From positions 3,008,645-3,072,644 of the forward strand of contig CP022114.1 in NCBI GenBank assembly GCA_002211745.1: 64,000 nt of DNA, written 5' to 3'. Below the pieces are notes generated by a model. The model made no database searches, was not told the DNA's origin, and was given only the letters and a program-made list of their open reading frames with translations. The stretch is from Kluyvera genomosp. 3 (GTDB taxonomy: Bacteria; Pseudomonadota; Gammaproteobacteria; Enterobacterales; Enterobacteriaceae). This document shows, piece by piece, positions 50,835 to 60,307 of the stretch (its first letter is position 1; the number at the start of each line of letters is the position of its first letter). Made by a program: the position numbers and the translations under genes.

Positions 50835-52170
50835 TTAAAACATTGACTTCGTCGTCCACACCCGGCTGCGCCAGCGACGATACATCAGCATCGCCCGCAG
50901 CCCTTCATCAATAATGTAGGCCAGCCACACCCCACCAGCCCCAGGCCAATATAGACGCCAAGCAGATATGAGAACGGCAGGCTGACAATCCACATCACAA
51001 TAATGCCGCAAATAAACGGGAAGCGGACATCGCCGGTGGCGTTAAGGCTACTGATCACGATGATATTGGTCGCACGCCCAAGCTCGAGCAAAATAGACAA
51101 CATAAACAGCTTTTTGGTCAGGGCGATAACCTGTTGATTGGGCGTAAAGAGCTGCATAATCGGCTCGGCCAGCAAAAAGATAATCAGGCTGAGAGAAAAA
51201 GCCACCAGCAGCCCCAGCCGCCAGCTTTTAACGCCCTGCTGGTAGGCGGATTCTATTTCCCTCGCCCCACCGCGCGGCCAATAATAATCTGCGAAGCCTG
51301 GCCTATCGACATCGCAAACAGCGCCACAAACTGGCTGATGGTTGACGCATACACTTTGGTGGTTAGCGCCTCGGTGCCGAGAAAAGCGATAATGGCGGTC
51401 ACCACCAGCTGCGACCCGGCGTAGGAGAGGTTCTCCCCGGCTGACGGCAGACCAAAACGCAGAATCGCCCCAGCATTTTGCGCGAGCACTGCCGCAGCTT
51501 CTGCCAGCGAAACACGTAGCCGATGTATTTTTTCAGCATCCACGCCGACATCAGCATACCGATGACGTTGGCAATGCACACCGCGATCCCAACGCCGGTG
51601 ACCCCAGCCCAAGAAAGCTGAGCTGGCCGTAGAGAAACAGGTAGTTAAATACCACGTTTACCACACTGACGGTGATCGGCACCAGCATCGCCTGACGCAC
51701 AAAGCCGTGGGTACGCAGAATAGGTAAGATTGACGAATACAGCGCGATAATTACCGAAATACCGCCGATAATGCGAATAAACGGCGAACCAACCGCCACC
51801 AGCTCATCGCTTAGCCTGAGCATCCGCAGGAAGGCATCGCCAAACAGCACAAACACCAGGCTCATCGCGACGCCGATCAGAAACGCCACCACCAAACCGT
51901 TGGTAATCACCCGCTCAACGCGCCGAAAACGCTTCGCGCCCAATAGCTGCGCCACCACGATCTGTACACCGACGGTGAGAAAACCGTAGAAGATCACCGA
52001 AATGGCGAGGATCTGATTAGCGACCCGGTGGCGGCGACCGCCTCATCCGAATAGTGCCCTAACATGAAGACGCTGACGTAGCCGAGCATTAATCGCAGCA
52101 GCTGTTCGACAAATATTGGCCATGCCAGAGTAAACAGCCCCAGCCGAACCTGACTTTCCATGCCCGTCAT
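50835..52170 (-). CDS. MATE-family multidrug exporter
   Basis: Inner-membrane sodium- or proton-driven efflux protein of the MATE family, ~446 residues after repair and about 12 helices. It begins MTGMESQVRLGLFTLAWPIF. Segments such as FVEQLLRLMLGYVSVFMLGH and IVVAQLLGAKRFRRVERVI in the N-half and IGQASQIIIGRAVGRGK in the C-half are typical. Several one-base losses (near 52020, 51600, 51495, 51268, 50935) interrupt it. An ATG at 52161 is an alternative start. E. coli has the rut operon region here instead. The substrate is unknown. Confidence 0.85.
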
Positions 52171-52366
52171 CGCTGACGCTCTCCCTTTTTCAGTCTACAC
52201 ACGCACCCAACGCGGGATGATCAACCTTCTACACCCAAGGCGTCTATCCGAACATTGCGCTGGCTTTCAAAATCAGAAAAACACACGGTGGTAGGAGGAG
52301 ATTCCGGGTAAAATCGTGTTATATCCAGAGCCTGGACTCTGTAGCAATACTTTGGGGAGTTATCGA

Positions 52367-52762
52367 ATGAAACGTGCATTATCGGCTCTCGCCCTGCTGC
52401 TCACCAGCAGTTACGCACTGGCAGACGCGTGCGACAGCGCCAACACGCAGGCCGAGCTGAACAGCTGCAGCGCTGAACAATATCAGGCGGCAGATAAGAA
52501 GCTGAATCAAACCTGGCAGGACGTGCTCAAGCGCGCCGAGCCCGCGCAGCGCGATTTACTCAAGAAGGCCCAGAGCGCGTGGATTGCCCTACGCGACGCG
52601 GACTGCGCGTTTATGAGCTCCAGCAGCCACGGCGGCAGCGTGCAGCCGATGGTCAACAATCAGTGCCTGACGGATAAAACCAACGAACGTGAAGCGTTTC
52701 TCGCCTCGCTACTGCAATGTGAAGAAGGCGATCTGAGCTGCCCGCTACCGCCAGCCAGCTAA
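52367..52762 (+). CDS. DUF1311/LprI-like exported protein
   Basis: 131-residue exported protein. Signal peptide MKRALSALALLLTSSYALAD, then a DUF1311-type domain with DACDSANTQAELNSCSAEQY, WIALRDADCAFMSSSS and NQCLTDKTNEREAFLASLLQ, the cysteine pattern of this family. Some relatives inhibit lysozyme, but that is not shown for most. Two extra cysteines near the end (LQCEEGDLSCPLP). The start is the ATG at 52367 behind GGGGAG. It converges on rutR with a four-base overlap of ends. Confidence 0.85.
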   Translation: MKRALSALALLLTSSYALADACDSANTQAELNSCSAEQYQAADKKLNQTWQDVLKRAEPAQRDLLKKAQSAWIALRDADCAFMSSSSHGGSVQPMVNNQCLTDKTNEREAFLASLLQCEEGDLSCPLPPAS

Positions 52763-53397
52763 CGTACGCGAATACCGTCGATGATAATCCGCTGGACGTT
52801 TTCGACGGTCTGCTGGAAGAACGCCTCGTCGCGCAGCGTTTTCCCGGTGACCGCCTCCACCTGGGTGGCGAAATCGGCATAGTGCTGGGTGGTCGCCCAA
52901 ATCATAAAAATCAGATGATGGGGGTCGATGGGCGCCAATTTTCCGCTCTTCACCCACGCCGCGATAATCGCCGATTTATCGGCCACCAGCGTTTTTAAAT
53001 CGCCGGTCAGCTCATCCATCACCAACGGCGCGCCCTGCAGCATCTCCAGACAGAACAGCTTCGACGCCTGCGGGTAATCACGCGATACCTCAAGTTTGAG
53101 ACGAATGTATTCGCTAATGGCAACCAGCGGTGCCAGATCTTCGCGAAAAGCACGCAGTGGCGCCAGCCAGATATCGAGGATCTGCTGCATCACGGCAACG
53201 TACAGCGCCTCTTTAGACGGGAAATAGTAGAGCAGATTGGTTTTTGACACCCCGGCCAGCTCGGCAACCTGATCGAGGCGCGTGCCGTGGATCCCATACA
53301 GGGAAAAGGTGTTCAGCGCGGCGGTGAGAATAGCCTGCTTTTTGGCGCTAACCGCCTGAGAACGTTTGCCGCTTTTCTTTACTGCATTCAGAGCCAT
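52759..53397 (-). CDS. rutR: RutR, TetR-family pyrimidine regulator
   Basis: Uracil-sensing repressor of the pyrimidine-degrading rut operon; in E. coli it also acts at carAB and many other sites. It has 212 residues, as in E. coli, uninterrupted. The TetR helix-turn-helix lies at ~35-60 (TRLDQVAELAGVSKTNLLYY). The ligand domain is intact to QRIIIDGIRVR. In E. coli rutABCDEFG is divergent from rutR; here no rut gene is in the window and small unrelated genes lie upstream. Confidence 0.93.
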   Translation of the reverse strand: MALNAVKKSGKRSQAVSAKKQAILTAALNTFSLYGIHGTRLDQVAELAGVSKTNLLYYFPSKEALYVAVMQQILDIWLAPLRAFREDLAPLVAISEYIRLKLEVSRDYPQASKLFCLEMLQGAPLVMDELTGDLKTLVADKSAIIAAWVKSGKLAPIDPHHLIFMIWATTQHYADFATQVEAVTGKTLRDEAFFQQTVENVQRIIIDGIRVR

Positions 53398-53514
53398 ACG
53401 CCCTCTCCTTGTGATTTTCTCCTATTTTGCGGGTAGCGAGGGCCGGCTTCAACCGGAAAAAGAAACCGCCGGTAAAACCGGCGGTTAGGTGAGAAACCAT
53501 TACGTCATGCGCCG

Positions 53515-53691
53515 TTAGGTGCCGCGATGACTACCATGGCTGTTTTTCCCGCCTTTTTTGCCCGCTTCTGAGGCGCGCTGGGGATCATTTTTAAAGTTCC
53601 CGCCGCTATGCTGGCCCCCCTTACGACCTGCTTCTGATGCTCTTTCCCGGTCTTCAGCGAAGTTACCTGAACCGCCGCGATGGTTTGCCAT
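53515..53691 (-). CDS. ymdF: YmdF, KGG-repeat stress protein
   Basis: 58-residue hydrophilic protein with two KGG (con-10-like) repeats: GNFAEDRERASEAGRKGGQH and GNFKNDPQRASEAGKKGGKN. Close to E. coli YmdF. Proteins of this group are general stress or stationary-phase products of unknown action, likely disordered in solution. The start is ATG at 53691 (MANHRGGSG). Confidence 0.93.
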   Translation of the reverse strand: MANHRGGSGNFAEDRERASEAGRKGGQHSGGNFKNDPQRASEAGKKGGKNSHGSHRGT

Positions 53692-53938
53692 TACTGACCT
53701 CCAGTTGAGAGAACGACATCGTGCATTACGTAGATGAAAAGCGTAATCACCCGCGATATAACGCGGTAGTGATAAGCATAGTCGCCGTAGGGGTGTGAAA
53801 CGGCAGCTGGTCATATTTTGACATATCTGCCGTCAGGTTTTACCCGCTGACGCCGGGTGTTCCCCTAATCAACTCTTATCATGGGGAAAATCGGCGACAG
53901 AAAAATGTGACATTATGCGTCAGCCGCACCTCGCGAGG

Positions 53939-54241
53939 TTACTTCAGCACGCCCACATAGCTGCCGTCTTTCATCAACCGGACTTTGCCGGTGCGCTTGT
54001 GAAATACCAACCGGTACGGCCCCTGAATATAGACGTCAGCATCGGCGTTATATTCCGCCTTCTCTGCCGCCGCGCCGTTCACCGTCACCCTATCGCCCTG
54101 CCGGGTGACCGTCACGCCGAAGCCTTGATAAATTTGCTGACTGGCCATCTGCGCGTCCTGCGCGATCGCCGGGGCTGATGCCAGCGAAATCGCCAGCAGG
54201 CTCGCGCCCATCATGACAGCCGCCGCTATTTGTTTCTTCAT
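53939..54241 (-). CDS. Unknown exported protein, 100 residues
   Basis: I do not recognise the family by name. The N-terminus MKKQIAAAVMMGASLLAISL with SAPAIAQD is a cleavable Sec signal. The mature part has a short beta-rich domain (YQGFGVTVTRQGDRVTVNGA, DVYIQGPYRLVFHKRTGKVR) and ends KDGSYVGVLK. No cysteines. The start is the ATG at 54241. It stands alone between ymdF and wrbA. Confidence 0.7.
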   Translation of the reverse strand: MKKQIAAAVMMGASLLAISLASAPAIAQDAQMASQQIYQGFGVTVTRQGDRVTVNGAAAEKAEYNADADVYIQGPYRLVFHKRTGKVRLMKDGSYVGVLK

Positions 54242-54526
54242 GCACCTACCGTTGTGTGTGACCCACCAGCGCACATTCTCCGGGAATGAGGCGCAAAAGT
54301 TGTTGATAACAATCAACCAAATAAATAGTTAATCGCCAATATTATTTATAATAGTTATTAATGAGTTACTGTTTTGATGCACCGCAGAGCCTGCCTTCGT
54401 TTAAAAAACAGGCAATCGCGTTGTTTAAGCGAGAATTTACTGGCGTGATGCAGCGAATCCGTCAGCACGGGCTATGCTTAATGAAGCTTGTTACGTAACC
54501 AACGAATTTGACACAGGAGAGTTAAG
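54242..54526. other. Intergenic region before wrbA
   Basis: AT-rich in its left half (TTATTTATAATAGTTATTAATG). No gene supported. It should hold the wrbA promoter, which in E. coli depends on RpoS. The ribosome binding site AGGAGAG is seen before 54527. Confidence 0.45.
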
Positions 54527-55132
54527 ATGAGTGGAAAAGCAAGTGTTCTGGTGCTCTATTATTCCATGTACGGACACATTGAGACGATGGCTAAAGCCGT
54601 CGCGGAAGGCGCAAATAAAGTGGACGGCGTTGATGTCGTCGTCAAGCGCGTACCGGAAACTATGCAAGCAGAAGCGTTCGCCAAAGCGGGCGGCAAAGCG
54701 CAGGCCGTCCCGGTCGCCACGCCGCAGGAGTTAGCCGATTACGACGCCATTATTTTTGGTACGCCAACCCGATTCGGCAACATGGCCGGACAAATGCGCA
54801 CCTTCCTCGATCAGACCGGCGGCCTGTGGGCCTCCGGCGCGCTGTACGGCAAACTGGCCAGCGTGTTTAGCTCAACCGGCACCGGCGGCGGTCAGGAACA
54901 AACCATCACCTCCACCTGGACTACGCTCGCCCACCACGGTATGGTGATTGTACCGATCGGTTATGCGGCGCAAGAACTGTTTGATATCTCGCAGGTTCGC
55001 GGCGGCACGCCGTATGGCGCTACGACCATTGCCGGCGGCGACGGCTCACGCCAGCCAAGCCAGGAAGAGTTGTCGATTGCCCGTTATCAGGGTGAATATG
55101 TCGCTGGCCTGGCCGTTAAACTCAAAGGCTAA
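54527..55132 (+). CDS. wrbA: WrbA, NAD(P)H:quinone oxidoreductase
   Basis: Tetrameric flavodoxin-like quinone reductase that carries out two-electron reduction of quinones. It has 201 residues against 198 in E. coli, because the N-terminus is [13 protein letters not shown] instead of MAKVLVLYYS. The FMN-binding loop [35 protein letters not shown] and the [20 protein letters not shown] segment are nearly unchanged. An excellent AGGAGAG site precedes the ATG. It is followed by yccJ after 16 bases, the E. coli operon order. Confidence 0.97.
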   Translation: MSGKASVLVLYYSMYGHIETMAKAVAEGANKVDGVDVVVKRVPETMQAEAFAKAGGKAQAVPVATPQELADYDAIIFGTPTRFGNMAGQMRTFLDQTGGLWASGALYGKLASVFSSTGTGGGQEQTITSTWTTLAHHGMVIVPIGYAAQELFDISQVRGGTPYGATTIAGGDGSRQPSQEELSIARYQGEYVAGLAVKLKG

Positions 55133-55148
55133 TTAAGGGAGAAGAGAG

Positions 55149-55376
55149 ATGCCCACACAAGAAGGCAAAGCACATCATATTGGTGAATGGGCGAGCTTGC
55201 GTAATACCTCGCCGGAAATTGCCGAAGCGATTTTTGAACTCGCAAAGTATGACGAAAAAGTCGCGGAAAAAATCTGGGAAGAAGGCAGCGATGCCGTTCT
55301 TGAGCTGGCCTTCCGTAAAACAGACAAAGATGCGCTGTTCTGGGGCGAGCAAACCATTGAACGTAAGAACGTTTAA
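55149..55376 (+). CDS. yccJ: YccJ, conserved small protein
   Basis: 75-residue cytoplasmic protein of unknown function, cotranscribed with wrbA in E. coli. It reads [20 protein letters not shown] and continues as a mostly helical acidic protein. Length equals E. coli YccJ. AGGGAGAAGAG precedes the ATG. Terminator follows. Confidence 0.95.
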   Translation: MPTQEGKAHHIGEWASLRNTSPEIAEAIFELAKYDEKVAEKIWEEGSDAVLELAFRKTDKDALFWGEQTIERKNV

Positions 55377-55400
55377 TTCGGACCTGACCAAATAACATCC

Positions 55401-55439
55401 CAGCCCGGCTGAGCATCACGCGACGCCGGCTGTTTTTTT
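55401..55439. terminator. Terminator between yccJ and the ABC importer
   Basis: CAGCCCGGC and GCCGGCTG arms with a long loop are followed by T7. It lies 25 bases after yccJ and abuts the opposing permease stop. Confidence 0.75.
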
Positions 55440-56119
55440 ATACCGTCACTCGGCGCTGCCAGCGCTTCGCCACCCTTTCCAGCCCAAAACAGAGCAGATA
55501 GTAGACCACGCCAATAAAGACAAAAATGGCCGTCGGGTAGATTTGTACGCGGTTATTCACCTGCCCAGCCACGGTCGTCAACTCCGGGACATTGACGATA
55601 AACGCCAGCGAGGTGTCCTTCAGCAGGCTGATGAAAATCCCCACCAACGACGGCAGCACGTTGCGCAGCGTTTGCGGCAACAGAATTAACCGCAAACTCT
55701 GTCCGGCGCTGAATCCCTGAGTGAGTGCCGCTTCATACTGCCCTTCGGCAACGCCTGCAGCCCTGCCAGCACCGAGTGCATCACCGACGCCGCGGTAAAC
55801 CAGGCCAGCGCTAAGGTCACCGTGACCGCGCCGGGTAAATCGCTGCCGGTCAGCATTGGCAACAGGTACCACAGCCAAAAGATAACGAATATCAGCGGAA
55901 TACCGCGAATAATCTCCGCCCACAGGTACAGTAAACGCCGCGTGATGCCGGGGAATCGCCATGCCGCACAGGCCAGCAACACGCCACCCGGCAGCGCTAA
56001 TGCGCCCGCCCCCAGCGCCATCATCAGGGTCAGCGCGACGCCGCCCGGTTCGCCGTCCGCCAGTCGCCCCACAGCAGATAGTCGAGGTTATCGACAATGA
56101 CCGCCAGATTAGCGTTCAT
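55438..56119 (-). CDS. Polar amino-acid ABC permease (second)
   Basis: Inner-membrane permease of the GltJ/GltK (HisMQ) type, ~227 residues after repair. The start is MNANLAVIVDNLDYLLWG at 56119. The EAA loop that meets the ATPase is seen in EGQYEAALTQGFSAGQSLRL. It ends ERVAKRWQRRVTV. Frame breaks near 56070 and 55748. Pairs with the permease just upstream; together they form the heterodimeric channel. Last gene of a four-gene operon. Confidence 0.85.
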
Positions 56120-56170
56120 GCTGAATCCCTCCCTGCACATCCCTAACCTGACGTCGCCGCTTCGCCTGCC

Positions 56171-56888
56171 CTACTGGCTTTGGCCCAGGCGGCTCAATAG
56201 CAGCCCCAGCACGACGCCGGTAAACAGGTACAGCACGGTGCCCACGGCAAAGGCTTCCAGCGCATGCGCGTTGTAGCTCTCTATCTGCCGCACCTGATAG
56301 GTCAGCTCGGCAAAACCAATGCCGCTGGCCAGCGACGAGAGCTTCATCAGGTTAAGATACTGGCCGACCACCGGCTGCCAGGCATTCGCCAGCCCCTGCG
56401 GCAACAGGATGTGGCGCAGCAGCCCGGCGGTAGAAAAACCCTGCGCCAGCGCCGCTTCCCGCTGCCCGTTCGGCACGCTTTGCAACCCGCCGCCACCTCC
56501 TCAATCAGAAACGCCGAGGTAAAAACGCCAAGCCCCATGCCGAGCAGAGAAATTCCGGCGTCAACCACCAGACGTCGCCGGGCAGAATCGACCAGTCATG
56601 CGGATCGTTAACAAAATCACGCATCCCCTGCGGCAGAAAGTTCCATGCCGCGAAGTACCAGAACAGCAGCTGTACCAGCAGCGGCGTATTGCGGAACAGC
56701 GACACCCAGCAGCCGGTAATGCCCTGCCCCAGCCGACCACCCGCCAGCCGCAGCAGCAAAAACAGCGTCGCCAGTACGCTTGCCAGCACAATTCCCGCAA
56801 GGGAAACCCACAGCGTGGTGAGAAAGCCCGAAATAATCCATTGCAGAGGCTGCCCGCTGAGCACCCCGTGCCAGTCGAAATTGCTCAT
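56171..56888 (-). CDS. Polar amino-acid ABC permease (first)
   Basis: GltJ-type permease, ~239 residues after repair. It begins MSNFDWHGVLSGQPLQWIIS and contains SLFRNTPLLVQLLFWYFAAW, a conserved segment of this group, and the EAA loop NGQREAALAQGFSTAGLLRH. Breaks near 56570 and 56490. The ATG overlaps the ATPase stop by one base (TGATG), so translation is coupled. Confidence 0.87.
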
Positions 56889-57706
56889 CACGCCGTCCGC
56901 TCCTGATGCAGCGGATCCAGCACCTTCTGTAGAAAACGTACCGCACGAGGATGCTGTGGCCGGGCGAAAAACGCCGCTGGCGGCGCCACTTCCAGCACGT
57001 CGCCGCCGTCGATAAACACCACTCTGTCGGCGATTTCGCGGGCAAACTGCATTTCGTGCGTCACCACGATCATGGTGATACCGCTGTGGGCCAGCGACTG
57101 CATCACGTGCAGCACTTCGCCAATCATTTCCGGATCCAGCGCCGAGGTCGGTTCATCAAACAGAATAATCTGCGGCGACGAAGCCAGCGCCCGGGCGATC
57201 GCCACCCGCTGCTGCTGCCCGCCCGACAATTGCGAAGGCATAGCGTCCGCTTTTTCCGCCAGCCCCACCTGCTGTAATAGCGCCAGCGCCCGCTGATGCG
57301 CATCGCTGCGCGTCCAGCCGTGAACCGACTCCAGCGCCAGCATAATGTTTTGCGCCGCCGTCAGGTGGGCATAGAGATTGAACTGCTGAAAGACAAAGCC
57401 AATCCGGCTACGCAGCTGGCGCAGCGCCCGGCCGTTGAGCTGGCGGGTGGCTTTGCCGTCCACCAGAATCTCGCCGCTGCTCAGGCTTTCAAGCTGGTTG
57501 ATGAGGCGAATCAGCGTCGACTTTCCCGAGCCGGAAGGCCCAAGGATCGCCACCACTTCGCCGGGATTAATCGTCAAATCGATGCCGTTCAGCACGCGAT
57601 GACTGCCGTATTCCTTCACCACCTGACGGAACTCCACGCTGGCGTTCTGCAGATGTGAAAAATCCGCGGCCTTCGCCGCGGAACGAGAGAGTAAAGCCGA
57701 CAACAT
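56888..57706 (-). CDS. Polar amino-acid ABC transporter ATPase
   Basis: ATPase of the GlnQ/GltL type, 272 residues, uninterrupted. Walker A GPSGSGKST, Q-loop VFQQFNLYAHLTA, signature LSGGQQQRVAIARAL, Walker B IILFDEPTSALDPE and H-loop VTHEMQFARE are all intact. An N-terminal extension of ~25 residues precedes the domain. It begins one base after the binding-protein stop. In E. coli no such operon lies beside yccJ. The amino acid carried cannot be told from the ATPase. Confidence 0.92.
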   Translation of the reverse strand: MLSALLSRSAAKAADFSHLQNASVEFRQVVKEYGSHRVLNGIDLTINPGEVVAILGPSGSGKSTLIRLINQLESLSSGEILVDGKATRQLNGRALRQLRSRIGFVFQQFNLYAHLTAAQNIMLALESVHGWTRSDAHQRALALLQQVGLAEKADAMPSQLSGGQQQRVAIARALASSPQIILFDEPTSALDPEMIGEVLHVMQSLAHSGITMIVVTHEMQFAREIADRVVFIDGGDVLEVAPPAAFFARPQHPRAVRFLQKVLDPLHQERTA

Positions 57707-57707
57707 A

Positions 57708-58535
57708 TTATTTTGCTTCTATGGTAAAGGAACGCGGCTGCGGCGCTTTCGTGGAAGGACCAAACCAGACATCATAAATTTTGGCTGCCTCGCCGGATTT
57801 CTCCAGTGCCACCAGCTCATCGTTCACCGCCTTCAACAGCGCCGGCTCCCCTTTTTTCACGCCCACGCCGATCTCTTCTTTACTCAGCAGATCCGGCAGG
57901 ATTTTGAATTTCGCTTTATCCGGCGCTTCGCCCAGCAGGCCCGCCAGAATGGTGCTGTCCTGGGTAATCGCCTGCACGTTGCCGTTGCGCAGCGCGGTCA
58001 GCGCCAGCGGGATATCATCATAGGAAAGCACGCGCGCCTGCGGGAAGCGCTGGTGCAGCGTCTGCTCGCCGGTGGTGCCTTTCACCGCGCCAATACGCGA
58101 TTTGCTGTAATCGTCGAGCTTATCGCCGCTGCTCGCTGGCACCAGGAACTGCTGACCGGTGACGAAGTACGGCGTGGAGAAATCAATCACCTGCGCGCGC
58201 TCCGGCGTGATGGTGATATCGGCCACGATCAGATCCGCTTTGCCAGACTGCAACAGCGGAATACGGTTGGCCGGGTTGGTCGCCACCAGTTCCAGCTTCA
58301 CACCCAGCGATTTTGCCAGCGCTTTGGCGAAATCAACGTCGTAGCCCACCAGTTCATGGGTTTTGGCATCCACCGAGCCAAACGGCGGGTTTGCGTCAAA
58401 GGTGGCGACTTTCACCACCCCTTTCGCCTTAATATCCGCCAGCTGATCCGCCTGAGCGGTAAAGGTCGTGAAGCTGGCCGCCACCAGGCCGGTCACGATC
58501 GCGAGCTGTGCTACTGTCTGTTTTGTCTTTGCCAT
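57708..58535 (-). CDS. Polar amino-acid periplasmic binding protein (family 3)
   Basis: Solute-binding protein of family 3, 275 residues, uninterrupted. Signal peptide up to TTFTAQADQ. The ligand-binding core is seen in GVVKVATFDANPPFGSVDAK, GYDVDFAKALAKSLGVKLEL and ADLIVADITITPERAQVIDF, followed by GQQFLVPASSG and GAVKGTTGEQ. The conserved Arg of the carboxylate site is in TPERAQ. Resembles glutamate/aspartate or related amino-acid binders. First gene of the binding protein, ATPase, permease, permease operon. Confidence 0.92.
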   Translation of the reverse strand: MAKTKQTVAQLAIVTGLVAASFTTFTAQADQLADIKAKGVVKVATFDANPPFGSVDAKTHELVGYDVDFAKALAKSLGVKLELVATNPANRIPLLQSGKADLIVADITITPERAQVIDFSTPYFVTGQQFLVPASSGDKLDDYSKSRIGAVKGTTGEQTLHQRFPQARVLSYDDIPLALTALRNGNVQAITQDSTILAGLLGEAPDKAKFKILPDLLSKEEIGVGVKKGEPALLKAVNDELVALEKSGEAAKIYDVWFGPSTKAPQPRSFTIEAK

Positions 58536-58962
58536 AATCTTTCTGGATACCCCTGTTTTTGTATTGTCTTTTTACGCTCCCACACCGTCTTCATCGGCAC
58601 AAATAACGATTCGCTATGGCTTATAACGAAATATCCTTTAACGAAAGTGATTGTTATATAAAGATAAAAAATTGATTAGCATGACTTAACTGCGACAAAA
58701 ACCGCAAATGCTTAGCGATATTTCGCATTTCCACAGACACCGGGTTTGCTGCTGAAATAGCAGGGAGAGCGCGAAAGATTAAGACGGTCTTAATACGTAA
58801 AAAAGGATGATTTCACAGAGTCATTGTTTCCCATCGTTACCAACAGACACAACAATCCGCAAGCATCGTCAGCATCAGGCAACCTATTATTAGCCCGACA
58901 ATAAATGGGGACTCCCCGTCTGATGCTTCGGCGTCAATTCAAATGCTTTATGGATGACTACA
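58536..58962. other. Divergent intergenic region
   Basis: No gene supported. It contains the promoters of the ABC operon (left) and of the Spy-like gene (right). TTAAGAC-GGTCTTAA near 58780 is a short palindrome. AT-rich at 58620-58680. Confidence 0.45.
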
Positions 58963-59373
58963 ATGAAAAAATTTACCCGCACGGCTTTACTGGTCGCAAC
59001 GCTCGCTGGCGCAACCTTCACCGCTCAGGCCGCTGATGTCGCTGCCGCACCGGCTCCAGCTCAGGACCCGATTGTTCAGCACCTGAAGCTGACCGATGCT
59101 CAGGTTTCTAAAATCAAAACACTGCACCAGCAGCTGGAGAAAAACGTTCAGTCTATCTCCATGAAAGATGTTAAAGACGGCATGATCATCGATATGATCC
59201 AGTCCGGTAAATGGAACGAAGCGGGCGTGAAGCAGCAGCTGGCGGCATTCAGCAAAGTTGACCAGCAGGTACGCTACTACAAAGTGAAATACTACTTCGA
59301 CTTAAGCCAGGTGCTGACCGCAGAGCAGCGTAAGCAGGTACAGAACGATCTGGCCCAGGCGGCAGCGGAGTAA
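58963..59373 (+). CDS. Spy/CpxP-like periplasmic protein
   Basis: 136-residue periplasmic protein. Signal peptide MKKFTRTALLVATLAGATFT then AQAADVAAAPAPAQ. The mature part is all-helical and carries two LTxxQ motifs, LTDAQVSKIKTLHQQLEKNV and LTAEQRKQVQNDL, the mark of the Spy/CpxP/ZraP family of stress chaperones and sensors. It is not E. coli spy or cpxP by position. An ATG three codons earlier (58954) is possible. Followed after four bases by a second small exported protein. Confidence 0.8.
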   Translation: MKKFTRTALLVATLAGATFTAQAADVAAAPAPAQDPIVQHLKLTDAQVSKIKTLHQQLEKNVQSISMKDVKDGMIIDMIQSGKWNEAGVKQQLAAFSKVDQQVRYYKVKYYFDLSQVLTAEQRKQVQNDLAQAAAE

Positions 59374-59377
59374 GTCC

Positions 59378-59629
59378 ATGAAAAAAATCACTCTGATGCT
59401 GGGCGCATGCGCTATGTTGATTTGCGGCGCAGCAACGGCGGCTAACGGCCAGGCTGTCAGCAAAGCGAAAACCGCCTGCCAGGACAACCCTACGCAGTGC
59501 GCTCAGGCCAAAAGCACGGCGAAAGCTAACGCACAGAAAGAGGCGAAAGCCGCGAAAGACGCCTGTGCGAAAAACCAGACCGCCTGTGACAACGCCAAAG
59601 CGAAGGCCAAAAGCGCCGCGCAGAAGTAA
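59378..59629 (+). CDS. Small exported Lys/Ala-rich protein with two Cys pairs
   Basis: 83 residues, family not recognised. Signal peptide MKKITLMLGACAMLICGAAT ending ATAANG. The mature ~60 residues are two similar halves, each with a cysteine pair spaced C-x6-C: TACQDNPTQCAQAKS and DACAKNQTACDNAKA, linked by a long helix of Ala, Lys and Gln. Two internal disulfides and a helical hairpin are likely. The ATG comes four bases after the Spy-like gene, so it is the second gene of an envelope-stress-type operon. A strong terminator follows. Confidence 0.78.
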   Translation: MKKITLMLGACAMLICGAATAANGQAVSKAKTACQDNPTQCAQAKSTAKANAQKEAKAAKDACAKNQTACDNAKAKAKSAAQK

Positions 59630-59653
59630 ATCGTTATCGTCATAAACGTTCGA

Positions 59654-59683
59654 ACGCGGTGAGCCCCCTCACCGCGTTTTTTT
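59654..59683 (+). terminator. Terminator of the Spy-like operon
   Basis: ACGCGGTGAG and CTCACCGCGT pair across CCCC and are followed by T7. Confidence 0.93.
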
Positions 59684-59689
59684 GTGCAC

Positions 59690-60228
59690 AGCCCCAGCCA
59701 AGCTCTGCCTCTTATACATAAATTCGTGGGACAGGCCTATATCTGTCAGTAAGGTGAAGGGTTCCGTTCACTTTACGTCAGGCGGAACATGAGATCTTTT
59801 CACCGGTGAACGGGCCAAGGGGGCGGCCGCGCCCCCTTGACAATCCCGCGGCCCGCAGGGAAATCGGTGCTTCGCACTGCGCTCACCTACGAACTCCAGC
59901 CTGCGGCACGGCGAAACTCGAGATTACTCGTCCCATCCCTGGGACTCGCCCTTCGGGCCAACGCAAGCGTTGTTCAAAATTGCTCCCGGCAATTTTGTCC
60001 TGTCTCGGTTCGCCTCAGTCCGCCATCCATGGCGTCCTGACCTTGTCTTCCATTCTCCGGTTCGCCGATTTCCAGCGGGGACTCATCGGTTTCAGTAGCT
60101 CTGGTTTTTGCTGTTAACTAAAAGACCGCACTGGTGTTGGTGGCGTCTAAATCGCCGAAGCGTTCCCTGAAGGCCAGGGCAGCCCACAGGGATGTGGGCT
60201 GAGGGCGCGGCTTTACAGGGATAATGAG
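59690..60228. other. GC-rich structured non-coding region left of the IS
   Basis: No gene of family quality. Contains several palindromes, among them GGGGGCGGCCGCGCCCCC at 59819, CCGCGGCCCGCAGGG nearby, and CGCCCTTCGGGC-type stems. Frames open on either strand are of odd composition and probably not translated. May be the remnant of an older mobile element into which the IS went. Confidence 0.45.
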
Positions 60229-60307
60229 ATGGACGCTCCAGATTTTACGGTATCAAAGTACCAGACTGGATCGTTGCAATACGTCCTGAAAAATGAGGAG
60301 CGTCCAC

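Noticed and set aside
59806-60117. Plus-strand frame of 103 codons left of the IS
   Set aside because: Low sequence complexity from palindromes, no ribosome binding site and no known family. Treated as structured non-coding DNA.
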